6,114 nt of DNA. It comes from Acidobacteriota bacterium (lineage in GTDB: Bacteria > Acidobacteriota > Vicinamibacteria > Vicinamibacterales > UBA2999). The translations under genes and the position numbers were made by a program. Below are positions 5,322 through 6,114 of this stretch, in pieces. The notes beneath the pieces are model-generated. The model saw nothing but the letters and a program-made list of their open reading frames with translations, had not been told where the DNA came from and did not search any database. Numbering within the stretch: position 1 is the stretch's first letter; each line of letters starts with the position of its first letter. Location of the stretch: positions 1 to 6,114 of the forward strand of contig JABFRY010000081.1 of NCBI GenBank assembly GCA_013140955.1. Reading direction: 5' to 3'.

Positions 5322-6114
5322 ATGATGAAACGCTGTATGCGTGTGTTCGATGCCGCTCGCAGGCTGAGCGGCACGGCATCACTCACCGTGATGCTGTCCG
5401 TCCTGATGCTGTCCGTAACGTGTGCCGTCCCTGAGGCGGCCGCGCAGGGTGTGACCACCGGCGCCGTGACCGGCGTCGTGATCAACGATCAGATGCAGCC
5501 GATCGCGGGCGCCAGCGTCATCGCCATCCACGAGCCGTCGGGCACGACCTACGAGACGGTCACCCAGGCGAGCGGACGCTTCTCGATCCTCAACATGCGC
5601 GTCGGCGGGCCCTACTCGGTCACGGTGGCCTACACGGGCGGCCCGGGTACGGCGTTCGAGCCCCAGACGCTCGGCAACGTGACGGTCAACCTCGGCGTGT
5701 CGTCCGACGTGCCCGTCATCGTGCGCGCCATCGCGGTGCAGGAGCAGGTGACGGTCACCGCCGAGTCCGCCGATGCGGTGTTCAGCTCCACACGGACGGG
5801 CGCGGCCACGGCCGTGAGCCGCGCCGACCTCGCGACGCTGCCGACCATCTCGGCCCGCATCAACGACATGACCCGCCTCAACCCGCAGGCCAGCGGCGGC
5901 GGCGCCAACTTCGGCGGCCAGGACAACCGCCTGAACAACATCACCGTGGACGGCGCGTCGTTCAACAACGCGTTCGGTCTCGGCGGCCAGCCCGGCGACC
6001 GGACCAACGTGGCGCCCATCTCACTCGAGGCGATCGAGCAGGTGCAGGTCAACGTGGCGCCCTTCGACGTGCGGCAGGGCAACTTCGTCGGCGCCAGCGT
6101 CAACACCGTGACCC
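5322..6114 (+). CDS. Oar-like TonB-dependent receptor with carboxypeptidase-regulatory-like domain, 3'-truncated
   Basis: The frame starts with tandem ATG codons at 5322 and 5325 and stays open to the window end, showing 264 residues of what in this family is usually an outer-membrane protein of about 1000 residues. GGAG at 5315-5318 lies 3 or 6 nt before the two ATGs; the second fits better. The signal peptide has a basic start, a hydrophobic core TVMLSVLMLSVTCAV (22-36) and a likely cleavage near AAAQG (39-43). Residues about 45-130 form a carboxypeptidase-regulatory-like beta sandwich (GAVTGVVIND, IAGASVIAIHEPSG, ASGRFSILNMRVGGPYSV). VQEQVTVTAES (139-149) leads into the plug domain (about 155-264), with LNPQA, GGQDNRLNNITVDG and the LEAIEQVQVNVAPFDVRQG element. 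The barrel is outside the window. There is no STN signalling domain. The substrate is unknown; large ligands such as proteins, peptides or glycans are typical guesses. It is transcribed divergently from phoD. Confidence 0.92.
   Translation, partial: MMKRCMRVFDAARRLSGTASLTVMLSVLMLSVTCAVPEAAAQGVTTGAVTGVVINDQMQPIAGASVIAIHEPSGTTYETVTQASGRFSILNMRVGGPYSVTVAYTGGPGTAFEPQTLGNVTVNLGVSSDVPVIVRAIAVQEQVTVTAESADAVFSSTRTGAATAVSRADLATLPTISARINDMTRLNPQASGGGANFGGQDNRLNNITVDGASFNNAFGLGGQPGDRTNVAPISLEAIEQVQVNVAPFDVRQGNFVGASVNTVT

Noticed and set aside
3568..5325. A 585-codon open frame on the plus strand opposite phoD
   Set aside because: It is antisense to a well-supported PhoD gene, its product is Arg/Val/Gly-rich without recognisable motifs, and long antisense frames are expected at this GC content.
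5630..6106. A minus-strand open frame of 158 codons inside the receptor gene
   Set aside because: The plus strand carries clear carboxypeptidase-like and plug domain motifs through this whole interval; the minus-strand product is Ser/Thr/Pro-rich and unrecognisable.
3091..6114. A FecI-FecR-FecA type cell-surface signalling system formed by the sigma factor, anti-sigma factor and TonB receptor
   Set aside because: The anti-sigma protein is soluble with no membrane segment, the receptor has a carboxypeptidase-like domain rather than an STN signalling domain, and a convergent phoD gene plus its promoter region lies between them.

Overview
The window is very GC-rich, with dense gene packing and frequent GTG starts. 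It most resembles an Acidobacteriota genome, and the Vicinamibacteria class is my best guess. The main support is the gene entering at the right edge. It encodes an Oar-like TonB-dependent receptor with an N-terminal carboxypeptidase-regulatory-like domain, a family greatly expanded in that phylum. Stand-alone ECF sigma modules and TPR proteins also fit. The assignment is an inference from gene content; no rRNA or marker gene is present.

Layout, left to right. A 5'-truncated TPR-repeat protein (2-1108, +) ends just before a perfect 9-bp GC hairpin. Two ECF sigma factor modules follow on the same strand. Module 1 is an ECF sigma factor (1204-1806) overlapping by 20 nt a small cupin protein (1787-2266) with the metal-ligand pattern of the ChrR sensor domain. 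Module 2 is an ECF sigma factor (2352-3098) overlapping by 8 nt an 80-residue zinc-binding anti-sigma factor (3091-3333). A convergent gene (3346-4965, -) encodes a Tat-exported PhoD-type phosphodiesterase/alkaline phosphatase. A 356-bp divergent regulatory region (4966-5321) separates it from the 5' part of the TonB-dependent receptor gene (5322-6114, +), which runs off the window.

How the parts may work together. Each sigma gene is translationally overlapped with a soluble partner whose motifs suggest sensing: a metal-cupin in module 1, and a Cys/His zinc site with RsrA-like spacing in module 2. The two modules therefore look like two cytoplasmic stress switches side by side. The phoD gene and the receptor share a control region. 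On the receptor side there is a 7-4-7 direct repeat placed relative to a -10-like box as in Pho boxes, which would fit phosphate-linked control of scavenging and uptake, but this is a hypothesis. Three first-in-transcript genes (both sigma genes and phoD) lack a clear Shine-Dalgarno and have -10-like hexamers 6-8 nt before a GTG start, suggesting leaderless mRNAs. The downstream genes and the receptor have purine-rich ribosome binding sites. I see no CRISPR array, insertion sequence, tRNA or rRNA, and no demonstrably new biological system. The unusual items are the cupin partner without an anti-sigma domain and the control signals in the intergenic regions.
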